In this document: piece after piece, positions 15,553 to 23,346 of the stretch
Layout: each line of letters begins with the position of its first letter
Position numbering within the stretch: position 1 is the first letter of the stretch
Assembly: GCA_030620115.1 (NCBI GenBank)
Contig: JAUXFG010000022.1
Location: forward strand, 1-36,049
Reading direction: 5' to 3'
DNA: 36,049 nt
Origin: Candidatus Fermentibacterota bacterium
GTDB taxonomy: Bacteria > JAFGKV01
The notes under the pieces: generated by a model
Database searches by the model: none
The model's input: only the letters and a program-made list of their open reading frames with translations
Told to the model about the DNA's origin: nothing
Position numbers and translations under genes: made by a program

Positions 15553-15580
15553 TTGACTACTGAACATTTGTACATATTAT
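15553..15580 (+). promoter_or_regulatory. promoter of small gene-dinB unit
   Basis: TTGACT (15553-15558), a 16-base spacer and TATTAT (15575-15580) form a near-consensus sigma70 promoter about 30 bases before the Shine-Dalgarno of the small gene at 15609. The spacer is occupied by a LexA-box-like palindrome, which suggests damage-controlled transcription. Confidence 0.6.
15561..15574 (+). promoter_or_regulatory. LexA/SOS box-like operator
   Basis: TGAACATTTGTACA has the GAAC-N4-GTTC layout of the Gram-positive-type LexA box with one mismatch in the second half (GTAC). It lies exactly between the -35 and -10 of the promoter before the small gene and dinB, where a repressor would block RNA polymerase. 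LexA-box sequence varies between phyla, so the match is suggestive. Confidence 0.5.
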
Positions 15581-15608
15581 AGGGGCCAAACCGGTGAAGG
15601 AGGTGTTT

Positions 15609-15863
15609 ATGCGAATCGAGGCCTTGGGCGAGTCGATTTCAGTTATCGGATTTTTTCAGGATGGTCGATTGAAACCGATACGATTTTTGTGGCGAGGACG
15701 AACTGTACCGGTTAAACATCTGGCATCACACTGGACATCCCGAGAGGGTCGGGATCTAAGGCATTTTTACTCAGTCTCTGATAATGGAAGTGACTACTAT
15801 GAGATATCATTCCATCCAAGGACATTCAAGTGGGTATTAGGCAGGGTTTTTTTGGAGGGATGA
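15609..15863 (+). CDS. small dinB-linked protein, DUF6504-like
   Basis: An 84-residue protein starting at the ATG at 15609, which has a near-perfect Shine-Dalgarno (AAGGAGG, 5 bases upstream); a GTG at 15594 is less likely. The sequence is beta-rich, with KPIRFLWRGRTVPVKHLASH followed by YYEISFHPRTFKWVLGRVF. It resembles small proteins (DUF6504 in my memory) encoded next to DNA polymerase IV or ImuB genes. Here it lies directly before dinB behind a LexA-box-like promoter, so it is probably part of the damage response. Its biochemical role is unknown. Like dinB, it is visibly AT-richer than most of the window. Confidence 0.65.
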   Translation: MRIEALGESISVIGFFQDGRLKPIRFLWRGRTVPVKHLASHWTSREGRDLRHFYSVSDNGSDYYEISFHPRTFKWVLGRVFLEG

Positions 15864-15864
15864 G

Positions 15865-15945
15865 AGGGGGATTTGGGAAGTGCTGGATTGCGGGAATGGG
15901 GGAAGGGGGGGGAGAATCTAGAATCTGGCAATCTGGGAAGTGAAA
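15865..15945. repeat. AATCTGG/GGGAATGG word repeat between small gene and dinB
   Basis: A purine-rich tract of short related words (GGATTTGGGAAG, GCGGGAATGGGGG, GAATCTAGAATCTGGCAATC). The last part matches 33190-33240 and, inverted, 35803-35825. It separates the promoter-proximal small gene from dinB by 126 bases without a recognisable terminator. Confidence 0.6.
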
Positions 15946-15989
15946 AGAGAAGATCAAGGACGAGATGACCAATAGAATTGGGTGGAGTT

Positions 15990-17201
15990 GTGAAAAGAAC
16001 CGTAGTTGTTCACCTTGATATGGATGCATTTTTTGCATCGGTTGAGCAGCGGGACCTGCCCTACCTTCGGGGTAGATCTGTGATTGTGGGGGGATCTCGT
16101 GAAGGGAGAGGGGTGGTTGCGGCCGCATCGTATGAAGCAAGAGAATACGGGATTCATTCTGCAATGAGTATGGCGATGGCCATAAAATTGTGCCCCGATG
16201 CAGTTTTTATTGAAGGAAATATTGATAAATATATAGATGCTTGCCGTAGAATATTTGATCTTTGCTCTCGTTGTTGTGATACGCTTGAAATTGTCAGCAT
16301 TGATGAAGTTTATCTGCTATTCCGTGAGAAGTGGAATGTGGTGGTTGAGAGATCAGCGATGTTGAAGGAAAAGGTATACGCTGAGACTGGATTGATATGC
16401 TCGATGGGAGTTGCGCCCAATAGGATTCTTGCGAAACTTGCATCTTCCATGGAGAAACCAAACGGATTTACCATCCTTTTGCCCAAAGACCTGCCTGGAA
16501 GCATTGCCTTTCTTCCAGTATCAAGACTGTGGGGAATAGGAAAGAAGACGGCTTCCCTCTTCAAAGCCGATGATATTACCACTATAGGAGAGTTGCTCAC
16601 CGCAGAGGAATGGAGAATACGAGCTCACCTGGGCACTCAGGGATTCGATCTTATCAAGACAGTATGTGGAGCGCCCGATAAACCTCTCCCTCCAACGAAA
16701 GAGAAATCCCTGGGGCACGAATTTACCTTTCACAAAGATCTTGAGCCATATGGATATTTCTGGTCTGAAGTACGAAGATTATGTGATCAAGTAAGTAGGA
16801 GGTTGAGGGTAAATCATTACCAGGGAAGAATAGTGCGGGTCAAACTACGGTGGAAATCATTCGAGACACATACACATCAGATGGTGTCAAATACTGATTT
16901 GCAAAACCCATTTAATCTTTACCGAGTAGCATCAAGATTGATCCACGATTTATTGAAGCCACGAAGAAAAATAAGGCTCGTCGGCGTCACTGTTGCTGAG
17001 ATCTATGATGCAATCGAAACAGATCTCCTCCACGTCATTTTCCCTGAAGTACGCGTACAACAGAAATTGATTTCGGCCATTGATACCATCTGGGACCGAT
17101 ATGGAGAGGAAAGTCTGATTCGAGCCTCTCTGATCCCAGCGAGGGCTCGTGGATTCACTGGAGTATCGGCTCCATTTTTCGCTTCTTCCTCCCCCGCTTG
17201 A
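15990..17201 (+). CDS. dinB: DNA polymerase IV (Y family)
   Basis: A Y-family polymerase of about 403 residues that copies damaged DNA with low fidelity. Visible motifs are the first metal Asp pair in HLDMDAFFASVEQRD, YEAREYGIHSAM, the catalytic SIDE in VSIDEVYLLF, and the helix-hairpin-helix LWGIGKKTASLF, followed by the little-finger domain. SIDEVYLLF departs from the usual SIDEAYLDV, but the catalytic Asp-Glu pair is kept. No C-terminal clamp-binding pentapeptide is obvious. I chose GTG 15990; the TTG at 15978 has no Shine-Dalgarno. The gene is AT-richer than its neighbours, a sign of transfer. Its 3' end overlaps the convergent glycosyltransferase gene by 47 bases, so antisense transcription over both tails is possible. 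Confidence 0.93.
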   Translation: MKRTVVVHLDMDAFFASVEQRDLPYLRGRSVIVGGSREGRGVVAAASYEAREYGIHSAMSMAMAIKLCPDAVFIEGNIDKYIDACRRIFDLCSRCCDTLEIVSIDEVYLLFREKWNVVVERSAMLKEKVYAETGLICSMGVAPNRILAKLASSMEKPNGFTILLPKDLPGSIAFLPVSRLWGIGKKTASLFKADDITTIGELLTAEEWRIRAHLGTQGFDLIKTVCGAPDKPLPPTKEKSLGHEFTFHKDLEPYGYFWSEVRRLCDQVSRRLRVNHYQGRIVRVKLRWKSFETHTHQMVSNTDLQNPFNLYRVASRLIHDLLKPRRKIRLVGVTVAEIYDAIETDLLHVIFPEVRVQQKLISAIDTIWDRYGEESLIRASLIPARARGFTGVSAPFFASSSPA

Positions 17202-18297
17202 TTTCGACCGTTCTCATGAATAGATCCTCAAGCCGAGAAATCATCCGATCAAGGGTGAATTCGCGTTCCACCCATTTTCGTCCTTCCAAGCCCATCTTGC
17301 GTCTCAGCCGTGGATTTACCACAAGGAGTGCTATGTGTTGGGCCATGAGCACCGGATCGTCGAGAGGAAAAAGGAAGCCATTGAGCCCATGGATCACGAG
17401 CTCCGAGTTGCCACCCACATCACTTACCACTACGGGCCTTCCTGCAGCCATGGCCTCCAGTACTGCCAACGACGCTCCTTCACTCCGTGAGGGAAGGATG
17501 AAGACATCAATGTGCCGCAAGAGTTCGGGGATATCTCTTCTGAAGCCCGCAAAAGTGATCCTATCCATCAGATCCATGGAGGCTGCTTTGTGCTGGAGTT
17601 CCGCTTTCATTGGCCCATCTCCCACCCAAAGAAAATGCACATTCGGGGAGAAGAGAAGAATGCTTGGGAGTGATTCCAGAAGAAGGTCGTGCCTTTTTGA
17701 GCCGATCAGGTCGGCGATCGTTCCGACAATGACTCTTCCCTTGGGGATGCCCAGCTGTTTTCGGAGACGCCGGGAAGGATTGAGCCGGGCATACGGAGAA
17801 ATATCTATCCCGTTTGGGATTACTTCTACCATGCTGGGAGGAAACCATCTGTGCCTTGTCAACGCGGATTCGATGCTATGGGAGGGCGTGATGATCTTGT
17901 CCACGAGATATCGATAGCTCGCCTTGTACTGAAACCGGTCCTTGACTCTGGGAACGACTTTCCTGAGCACAAGCGGAACTGAGGGGAAGAGCTTGTTCGC
18001 CAGTCCCGCAAGACGCACTTCTCTGTCGAACACCGTACAGATGAGGTCAATCTTTCTCCTGGCCATGAGGAAGGCGAGTTTCGCCACCGCGCCAAGATTG
18101 ATATCGCCCCGAAGTCCATGTTCGAAAACCTCGATGCCGTAGTCACGAGCCCGTTGTGACCAAGGCTGCCCCGGCTTGCAGATGAATGTGACATCGTGGC
18201 CGCGGCGTATGAATTCGGCGCCAATCTGGATCATCCAATACTCGCCCCCGGACGCCCGCTTGGTAGAATTGATGAATAGGAGACTCAGGCCATTCAT
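17155..18297 (-). CDS. family 4 glycosyltransferase (GT-B)
   Basis: A 380-residue GT4-type enzyme of the cytoplasmic face. The N-terminal acceptor half starts LSLLFINSTKRASGGEYWMI. The donor half has VIPNGIDISPY, VGTIADLIGSKRHDLLLES, FLWVGDGPMK and the E-x7-E motif in EGASLAVLEAMAAGRPVVVS. Such enzymes transfer sugars from nucleotide donors to LPS core, O-antigen or other glycans. The ATG at 18297 has AGGGAG upstream and overlaps the stop (ATGA) of a 79-codon open frame (18294-18533) that I do not trust as a gene. The 3' end overlaps dinB tail-to-tail. It belongs by content with the LPS genes to the right, though it is on the opposite strand to the next three genes. Confidence 0.88.
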   Translation of the reverse strand: MNGLSLLFINSTKRASGGEYWMIQIGAEFIRRGHDVTFICKPGQPWSQRARDYGIEVFEHGLRGDINLGAVAKLAFLMARRKIDLICTVFDREVRLAGLANKLFPSVPLVLRKVVPRVKDRFQYKASYRYLVDKIITPSHSIESALTRHRWFPPSMVEVIPNGIDISPYARLNPSRRLRKQLGIPKGRVIVGTIADLIGSKRHDLLLESLPSILLFSPNVHFLWVGDGPMKAELQHKAASMDLMDRITFAGFRRDIPELLRHIDVFILPSRSEGASLAVLEAMAAGRPVVVSDVGGNSELVIHGLNGFLFPLDDPVLMAQHIALLVVNPRLRRKMGLEGRKWVEREFTLDRMISRLEDLFMRTVEIKRGRKKRKMEPILQ

Positions 18298-18585
18298 CTA
18301 CATTCGCTCCCTGCCTCTCGAACATCTATGGTATCGTCAATGATCTTACGTACCCCGATGTCAATGCTGTGTTTCACTCGAAGACACTGCTCCCCCTGCC
18401 ATGGAATTCCTGATGCCGATCGCTCGTCACAATGCGTGAGATGGATTTTGGGTTTCCTGACGAAAAAATCAGCGGTCATCAGCCTTTTGCGGAGATTCCA
18501 AGGCAGTCTCGATAGACGTACGTTGTTTGTCAACAGATCTGCATCCTGTTGACGGATGTGGATTCGTCATCTATGTTTCGAAACC

Positions 18586-18960
18586 GTTCAGGGTTCAGGG
18601 TTCGGGGTTCAGGGTTCAGTGCGGCCTCTGATGGCACCGCGCCATCAGGTTTTTCAAGGAAGAGAGTACCGCAGATATGAAATGTACTCTCAAAGAAGAT
18701 GACGGAGGAAGGATGCAGAGAGATTCTTCGCTCCTTGGAGTCGCTCAGAATGACAGTGGTAGTGTGCAGAAGTAGGTGGCACTGCGTGTCATTCTGAGGG
18801 AGCGAAGCGACCGAAGAATCTGGGTGGGGGGAGGAGAGAAGGATGGGTTCAGGGTTGAGAGTACAGCTGGAAGAACAGGCCGTATGAGTTATGTACTCTC
18901 AAACAAGGGTTCAGGGTTCAGGGAACAGGGATTGATGGGTTGATGGGTTCGGAGGTTCAG
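18586..18960. repeat. GGTTCA word repeats and short inverted repeats in a long gap
   Basis: The 18298-19014 gap holds no convincing gene. GGTTCAGGGTTC words occur at 18586-18620, 18845-18855 and 18906-18952. Two hairpin pairs share one sequence: GAGAGTAC/GTACTCTC (18662-18669 and 18684-18691) and TTGAGAGTAC/GTACTCTCAA (18855-18864 and 18893-18902). A palindromic element sits between them at 18721-18822, so the two hairpins bracket it. Bases 18298-18585 show nothing I can name with confidence. Confidence 0.65.
18721..18833 (+). repeat. palindromic TCATTCTGAG element, copy 1
   Basis: About 102 bases (18721-18822) bounded by AGATTCTTCG and CGAAGAATCT; the two arms (CGCTCAGAATGAC and GTCATTCTGAGGGAGCG) pair imperfectly into one long hairpin. 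From 18724 to 18833 it matches the inverse of 35940-36049 with only a few differences. Similar GAATGAC/CTTCGCTCC hairpins are dispersed repeats in many environmental bacterial genomes. It encodes no protein. Confidence 0.8.
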
Positions 18961-19014
18961 AGGGAATCTGAACGTTGATTCATGGGTTTTGCATGGAGTA
19001 GATGTGAGGGAAAG

Positions 19015-19962
19015 ATGAAGATCAGTGGATTTTCGTTTGTGCGGAATGGAATAGAACTCTACTACCCGGTCGTTGAATCTATCTGTTCGATTCTTCCCAT
19101 TGTCGACGAATTCGTAATTGCCGTTGGCGCCGGTGATCCGGATGACACAACGCGGGAATGTATTGCTGGCATCAATGATGAGAAAATCAGGATTGTTGAT
19201 ACAATATGGGAAGAGAAATACTTCGACAGGGGAATCATCAATGCCATTCAAACGGATATCGCAAGAGAACAATGCGATGGTGATTGGCTTTTCTATCTTC
19301 AGGCCGATGAAGTCGTTCACGAGATGTACTTGCCGGCCATTCAATCTCGTTGCCGGGAGCTCGTAGATCGTCCTGAAATTGAAGGAATGCTGTTCCGGTA
19401 CAAGCATTTTTGGGGAGACTACGATCACTTCCATACGGGCCATGGCTGGTATCCATACGAAATCAGAATCGTCCGAAATAGGCCGGATATTCATTCATGG
19501 CAGAGCGCGCAGTCTTTTCGTCGCTTTGAAGATTATCAGAATCCCCGCCAGCCCTATGGCCATCACAAGCTCAAGGTTGCTCTCGTCAATGCAGAGGTGT
19601 ATCACTATGGCTGGGTGCGGCCTCCTCATCTGATGAATAAGAAGAACCGTGCGTTGAACGTCTTACACCGGGGAATAGCCCCAAACAAGGTTACTTCCGA
19701 TCAAGTCGCCCATGAATTCGACTACGGGCCCCTTGATCGTCTCGCCGTCTTTTCAGGAACGCATCCGAAGGTCATGAGCGAGATGATTGCCCGCATGAAT
19801 TGGCAAGAGAAGCTCCAATACTCAGGCAGAGCGGATCCTGCGCGGGAGCCACATAAGCATGAGAAGCTCAAATATCGCCTCTTGACATTCATAGAGAGGC
19901 ATCTTGGTCGAAACAGGCAGATCGGAGGATTCAAGAATTACATCCTTTTGAGGGATATATAG
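19015..19962 (+). CDS. family 2-like glycosyltransferase
   Basis: A 315-residue GT-A-type protein. It starts MKISGFSFVRNGIELYYPVV, has VIAVGAGDPDDTTRE in place of the usual VVDSGSTDGT loop, and has DWLFYLQADEVVHE where family 2 carries its metal-binding DxD-like acidic cluster. The C-terminal part is rich in His, Trp and Tyr and has no membrane helix. It likely transfers a sugar from a nucleotide donor during surface-glycan synthesis. The ATG at 19015 (GAGGGA upstream) is preferred over 18982. It begins a plus-strand run of three glycosyltransferases, separated from the next by a short inverted-repeat element. The sugar is unknown. Confidence 0.8.
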   Translation: MKISGFSFVRNGIELYYPVVESICSILPIVDEFVIAVGAGDPDDTTRECIAGINDEKIRIVDTIWEEKYFDRGIINAIQTDIAREQCDGDWLFYLQADEVVHEMYLPAIQSRCRELVDRPEIEGMLFRYKHFWGDYDHFHTGHGWYPYEIRIVRNRPDIHSWQSAQSFRRFEDYQNPRQPYGHHKLKVALVNAEVYHYGWVRPPHLMNKKNRALNVLHRGIAPNKVTSDQVAHEFDYGPLDRLAVFSGTHPKVMSEMIARMNWQEKLQYSGRADPAREPHKHEKLKYRLLTFIERHLGRNRQIGGFKNYILLRDI

Positions 19963-20023
19963 GGCGCATTTCTCTCCATCTCCGGCTGCTGCAGCCGTAA
20001 GTTGGTGAGAAATCCGAGTTAGC
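19959..20023. repeat. mini copy of TTCTCACC inverted-repeat element
   Basis: About 65 bases with ends ATAGGGCGCATTTCTCTCC and GGTGAGAAATCCGAGTTA surrounding a CGGCTG-CTG-CAGCCG hairpin. The ends are those of the elements at 15330-15526 and 35507-35731, with the interior missing. It starts at the stop codon of the preceding gene and could also act as a transcript end, although there is no T-run. Confidence 0.55.
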
Positions 20024-20078
20024 TCATCACGAGCACATCATTTGTCCATGACTGTTGGCAACATGCAAACAAGACGAT

Positions 20079-20840
20079 ATGAAGAATAGAATTTCTATAA
20101 CGATCATCACAAAAAACGAAGTCGATAATATTGAACGATGTCTACAATCTGTGATGTGGGCTGATGAGATTATTGTGGTGGATTCGGGATCAACCGACGG
20201 CACAACAGATATTTGCGAGAAGTATCATTGTCGCGTCTTTAAGACCGAATGGCTTGGTTTTGGAACCACAAAGAAACTTGCAGTCGAAAGGGCGTCCCAT
20301 GAATGGATCTTGTCCATAGACGCTGATGAAGTAGTGACACCAGAACTTAAGACATCCATCTTGGCGCTTCTTCGGGGAAATCCAGAGTGCAAGGGCTATC
20401 GCATCAGAAGAAGATCCTTCTATCTGGGGAAGATGATCCGATTCAGCGGCTGGCGTCGCGACCATCCCGTCCGGTTGTTTGACCGCCGATTCGGTGCGCT
20501 CAATGACCGAATGCTGCATGAATCCGTGGTTGTTCACGGTCCGGTTGGGGATATTCATGATCCTCTCATGCACTATTCCTACCCTACGGTGTCCTCTCAT
20601 ATTACAAAGATGATCCCGTACTCGGGGCTGGGCGCCGAGATCCTTCATGAACAGGGAAGATCGGCTACCATCCCATCGGCAGTCGCGAGAGGCATACTGA
20701 GATTTATCAGAATGTTTATTCTTCAGATGGGATTCCTTGATGGAAGGATTGGGTTTATTTTGGCCTATAACTCCGCGTATGGGGTATACCTCAAATACCT
20801 GAGACTATGGGAACTATCTCGCCAGGAATCCTGCACGTAG
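20079..20840 (+). CDS. family 2 glycosyltransferase, WaaE/KdtX-like
   Basis: A 253-residue family 2 enzyme: SITIITKNEVDNIERCLQSV, then EIIVVDSGSTDGTTDI for nucleotide-sugar binding, and ILSIDADEVVTPEL with the metal-binding acidic cluster. RDHPVRLFDRRFG and MLHESVVVHG are typical of the LPS-core beta-1,4-glucosyltransferase (WaaE/KdtX) group, to which I would assign it. A hydrophobic segment near the C-terminus (FIRMFILQMGFLDGRIGFIL) suggests membrane association. ATG 20079 is chosen because the family N-terminus begins there; the TTG at 20055 is weaker. The last 34 bases overlap the next glycosyltransferase gene, so the two are translationally coupled. Confidence 0.88.
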   Translation: MKNRISITIITKNEVDNIERCLQSVMWADEIIVVDSGSTDGTTDICEKYHCRVFKTEWLGFGTTKKLAVERASHEWILSIDADEVVTPELKTSILALLRGNPECKGYRIRRRSFYLGKMIRFSGWRRDHPVRLFDRRFGALNDRMLHESVVVHGPVGDIHDPLMHYSYPTVSSHITKMIPYSGLGAEILHEQGRSATIPSAVARGILRFIRMFILQMGFLDGRIGFILAYNSAYGVYLKYLRLWELSRQESCT

Positions 20841-21907
20841 ACACTGGACATAGCTGGCGGGGTGGGCAGCAACAGGCGGCCTATCTTGTAGAGGCCCTGC
20901 ATCTGGCCGGACATCGCGTGGCAATGGTGTGTCAGCCACATTCAAAGCTGGTTTCTTTCTGTCGCGATCGAGGGATCCCGTGTTTTCCAATCCCGATGTG
21001 GGGCGAATGGGATGCGCGTGCGGGGTTTCGGATTGCCGCGTTCAGCAGGAGATTCCGTTTTGAGATTCTGCACCTGCATACGTCTCATGCGTTGACCCTC
21101 GGACTCTGGGCCAAGCTTTTCCTTCGATCATTGAGACTGGTTGCTGTTCGGCGCGTCGAGCTTCATATCAAAAAACACGTCTTCTCTCATTGGAAATATG
21201 GGACAAAGAGACTGGACCGTATTGTGTGTATCTCTGAAGCGGTTCGCCAGGTGTTGATCGCGGACGGGATTTCGAGCGAGAAGATGGTTACTATTCACAG
21301 CGGGATTGATTTGAGTCGCTTTCAGGGCATGCCGCCTCAAACGGAATTGCGAGCGGAGCTCGGAATACCTGATAATCACTTGATCGTCGGCACTGTTGCG
21401 GCCATGGCGGGGCTCAAAGACTATCCCAATCTGTTGAAGGCGGCTCGATATGTTCTCTCGGCGGAAGAGAATGTCACTTTTTGCGCGGTGGGAGATGGAG
21501 CCCATCGCAAAAAGATTCTCCGCCTGGCAGTGACGCTTCAATTGGGGTGCCGGTTCATATTCGCCGGCTTTCAGAATGAGGTTGGTCGTTACTTGAGACT
21601 GTTCGATCTTTTCGTTTTGGCATCCAGAAAAGAAGGCTTGGGAACATCGATTTTGGATGCGCTCGCGGTGGGGCTCCCGGTGATCGCTTGTCGTACCGGC
21701 GGCATTGTAGAGGTTGTGGATGACGGCAAGAATGGGCTCTTGGTGCCGCCGCGGGATCCCCATGCATTCGCGGATGCTATGCTCAGTCTGATACGAGACG
21801 AGGATCTGAGAAAGCGTATGGCTCATCAAGCAAGGAAAAGCGTCGAGGCTTTTGATATTCGATTGAATGTACAGAAGAACATTCAGTTGTACCAAGACAT
21901 CTCGTAA
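20807..21907 (+). CDS. family 4 glycosyltransferase
   Basis: A 366-residue GT-B enzyme. ILHVDTGHSWRGGQQQAAYL is the glycine-rich acceptor-domain start. IHSGIDLSRF, VGTVAAMAGLKDYPNLLKAA and CAVGDGAHRKK mark the donor domain, and KEGLGTSILDALAVGLPVIA is the E-x7-E position, with Asp instead of the second Glu. It probably adds a sugar to the LPS core or another lipid-linked glycan from the cytoplasmic side. It overlaps the 3' end of the WaaE-like gene by 34 bases, which argues that both act on the same glycan. It converges on the heptosyltransferase-type gene with only 11 bases between stops. Confidence 0.88.
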   Translation: MGTISPGILHVDTGHSWRGGQQQAAYLVEALHLAGHRVAMVCQPHSKLVSFCRDRGIPCFPIPMWGEWDARAGFRIAAFSRRFRFEILHLHTSHALTLGLWAKLFLRSLRLVAVRRVELHIKKHVFSHWKYGTKRLDRIVCISEAVRQVLIADGISSEKMVTIHSGIDLSRFQGMPPQTELRAELGIPDNHLIVGTVAAMAGLKDYPNLLKAARYVLSAEENVTFCAVGDGAHRKKILRLAVTLQLGCRFIFAGFQNEVGRYLRLFDLFVLASRKEGLGTSILDALAVGLPVIACRTGGIVEVVDDGKNGLLVPPRDPHAFADAMLSLIRDEDLRKRMAHQARKSVEAFDIRLNVQKNIQLYQDIS

Positions 21908-21918
21908 CCGGTCACGGT

Positions 21919-22950
21919 TCAAAGGTCCAGAAGTGCTTTAACAACCTCCTGAGGGGTGATGCCGGTCAAGCACTTCTCGCCGCAGTTCGAGCGCCTTTTC
22001 CCGTGGAGCGAGCAGGGCCTGCATGACATCGGCCTCTCGAGTATTATGTCATCTGGTCCTTGTGGATAGAATCCCCATACTCTCGCGGTTGGGCCGAACA
22101 GGGCGACGACCGGCGTGCCAACCGCATTGGCGAGATGCATTGGGCCTGAATCCCCGCTTACCATCGCTGAAGCGTGTGAGATCACCGCGCAGGTTTGGCG
22201 GAGGCTTGTAATGTTCGTGAGGTCACGGGTCGTGTCGATCTCCCGAAGGAATGAGTTCGGATCCCGGCCTATCGCCACCCAGTCCCAACCCATGTCCCAC
22301 AAGAGGCCGGCGAGGGTAGACCACGCTTCCCGTGGCCAGGCTTTGGATGGATGCGTTGCATAAGGATGGAGCACCACCAGCGGGGTCCTGATCTTGCGTT
22401 CTTCGAGCATGAACCGAGCTGTATCAAGTTCCTCATTTGACAACTTGATCATTGGCAGCAATTCATCGGCGGGAGGCGCCGTGTTGTCCATGGCTAAGGC
22501 GTAGCGCTGGGGCACATTTGCCGAAAGCAACGTCTCTTCCGCGGATCTTTGCCGCCATTTCATATACAATCGCCGCTCAAGGCTGTATTTCGGGTAGCGA
22601 ACGACACGTCCGGACCACAGCCATGATAGAGTGCGAGAACGTAATGTGCCGTGAAGATCGATAAGCAACAGATCTCTGAATTCTTGGGCCAATTCGCGGG
22701 CCACGGACAGCCATGATCCGCGCAGTCTTTTCTGATCGATGCCAATGATTCTTTCTATGGCGGGATGACCTGAGAGAAGGGGAAGAAAATCAGCCTTGGT
22801 CAAGAAAATGAATCGGAGTCCTCTCGTCCGACGCCAGTGCTCCAGCACCCCCGTGGTGAGCATCACGTCGCCTAGTGAGCTCAATCTGAAGACAACAGCG
22901 AGATTTTCCAAGGCGGGGGTGTTTTTTTGACTGTTTCTATAGTGACTCAC
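21919..22950 (-). CDS. family 9 glycosyltransferase (ADP-heptose:LPS heptosyltransferase type)
   Basis: A 343-residue GT9 enzyme. FRLSSLGDVMLTTGVLEHWR is the N-terminal signature of WaaC/WaaF/RfaF proteins. VVLHPYATHPSKAWPREAW and SGDSGPMHLANAVGTPVVAL with FGPT are the donor-binding C-terminal motifs. Such enzymes add heptose to the KDO-lipid A core. A Cys-rich stretch near the end (MSCRPC, SNCGEKC) is common in this family. The start is GTG at 22950, with AAGGAT upstream; a slightly later start is possible. It lies downstream of kdsD and kdtA on the same strand, but a repeat-filled gap of about 400 bases separates it from kdsD. Confidence 0.9.
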   Translation of the reverse strand: MSHYRNSQKNTPALENLAVVFRLSSLGDVMLTTGVLEHWRRTRGLRFIFLTKADFLPLLSGHPAIERIIGIDQKRLRGSWLSVARELAQEFRDLLLIDLHGTLRSRTLSWLWSGRVVRYPKYSLERRLYMKWRQRSAEETLLSANVPQRYALAMDNTAPPADELLPMIKLSNEELDTARFMLEERKIRTPLVVLHPYATHPSKAWPREAWSTLAGLLWDMGWDWVAIGRDPNSFLREIDTTRDLTNITSLRQTCAVISHASAMVSGDSGPMHLANAVGTPVVALFGPTARVWGFYPQGPDDIILERPMSCRPCSLHGKRRSNCGEKCLTGITPQEVVKALLDL

Positions 22951-22968
22951 CGCATTCTATCCTTGAGC

Positions 22969-23003
22969 GTTCAAAGGTTCAGGGGTTCACCGTTCAGGGT
23001 TAC
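22969..23003. repeat. GGTTCA word repeat before heptosyltransferase gene
   Basis: CGTTCAAAGGTTCAGGGGTTC and CCGTTCAGGGTTA, the same words as at 18586-18620, lie just upstream of the GTG start of the heptosyltransferase-type gene. Confidence 0.55.
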
Positions 23004-23060
23004 CCGAAAACATCGTGAAGGTTGTTTTGATATCGCATCCCAACCATGAATTCATCCGCT

Positions 23061-23133
23061 GGAGGGCCACGCTCCGTCGTGGCCGTCTATGCCGCACAAC
23101 GCGGACGCGATGAAACGCGTCCCTCCATCATAC
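23061..23133. repeat. double-hairpin repeat, copy 1
   Basis: Two back-to-back hairpins: GGCCACG-CTCCGT-CGTGGCC and GGACGCG-ATGAAA-CGCGTCC. Bases 23088-23133 match 34001-34046 at 43 of 46 positions, with the last 33 identical. The remainder of the gap (23134-23346) shows no gene that I trust; a 69-codon open frame at 23141-23350 has no family features. Confidence 0.75.
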
Positions 23134-23346
23134 AAAGCAAATGGCGGTGAAGGTTGGATGTACGGACTTACTGAGAAGTTACCTGTTACGTACTGTTGGT
23201 TCAACGCGACGTAGATCTCACTTCGGATTTCGGTGTTGGACCACTTTGCTTACGGAAAAGAGGACCAACCCCGGGGTCCATCTCCGAACGATTTGGATTC
23301 TCAGTGAAGCCGAAACCTCTGAACGGCTACACGCCCGGATGAGTGA

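Noticed and set aside
18294-18533. 79-codon minus-strand frame whose stop overlaps the ATG of the family 4 glycosyltransferase (ATGA)
   Set aside because: The overlap is suggestive of coupling, but the peptide has no family features, no clear Shine-Dalgarno and the composition of non-coding DNA. Kept only as a doubtful remnant.
18586-18952. GGTTCA repeats as a CRISPR array
   Set aside because: No constant repeat-spacer alternation, units are too short and degenerate, and no cas genes are present.
21906-21919. AACCG-GTCA-CGGTT as a two-way terminator between convergent genes
   Set aside because: The stem is only five pairs, there is no T-run on either side, and it overlaps a stop codon region; too weak to call.
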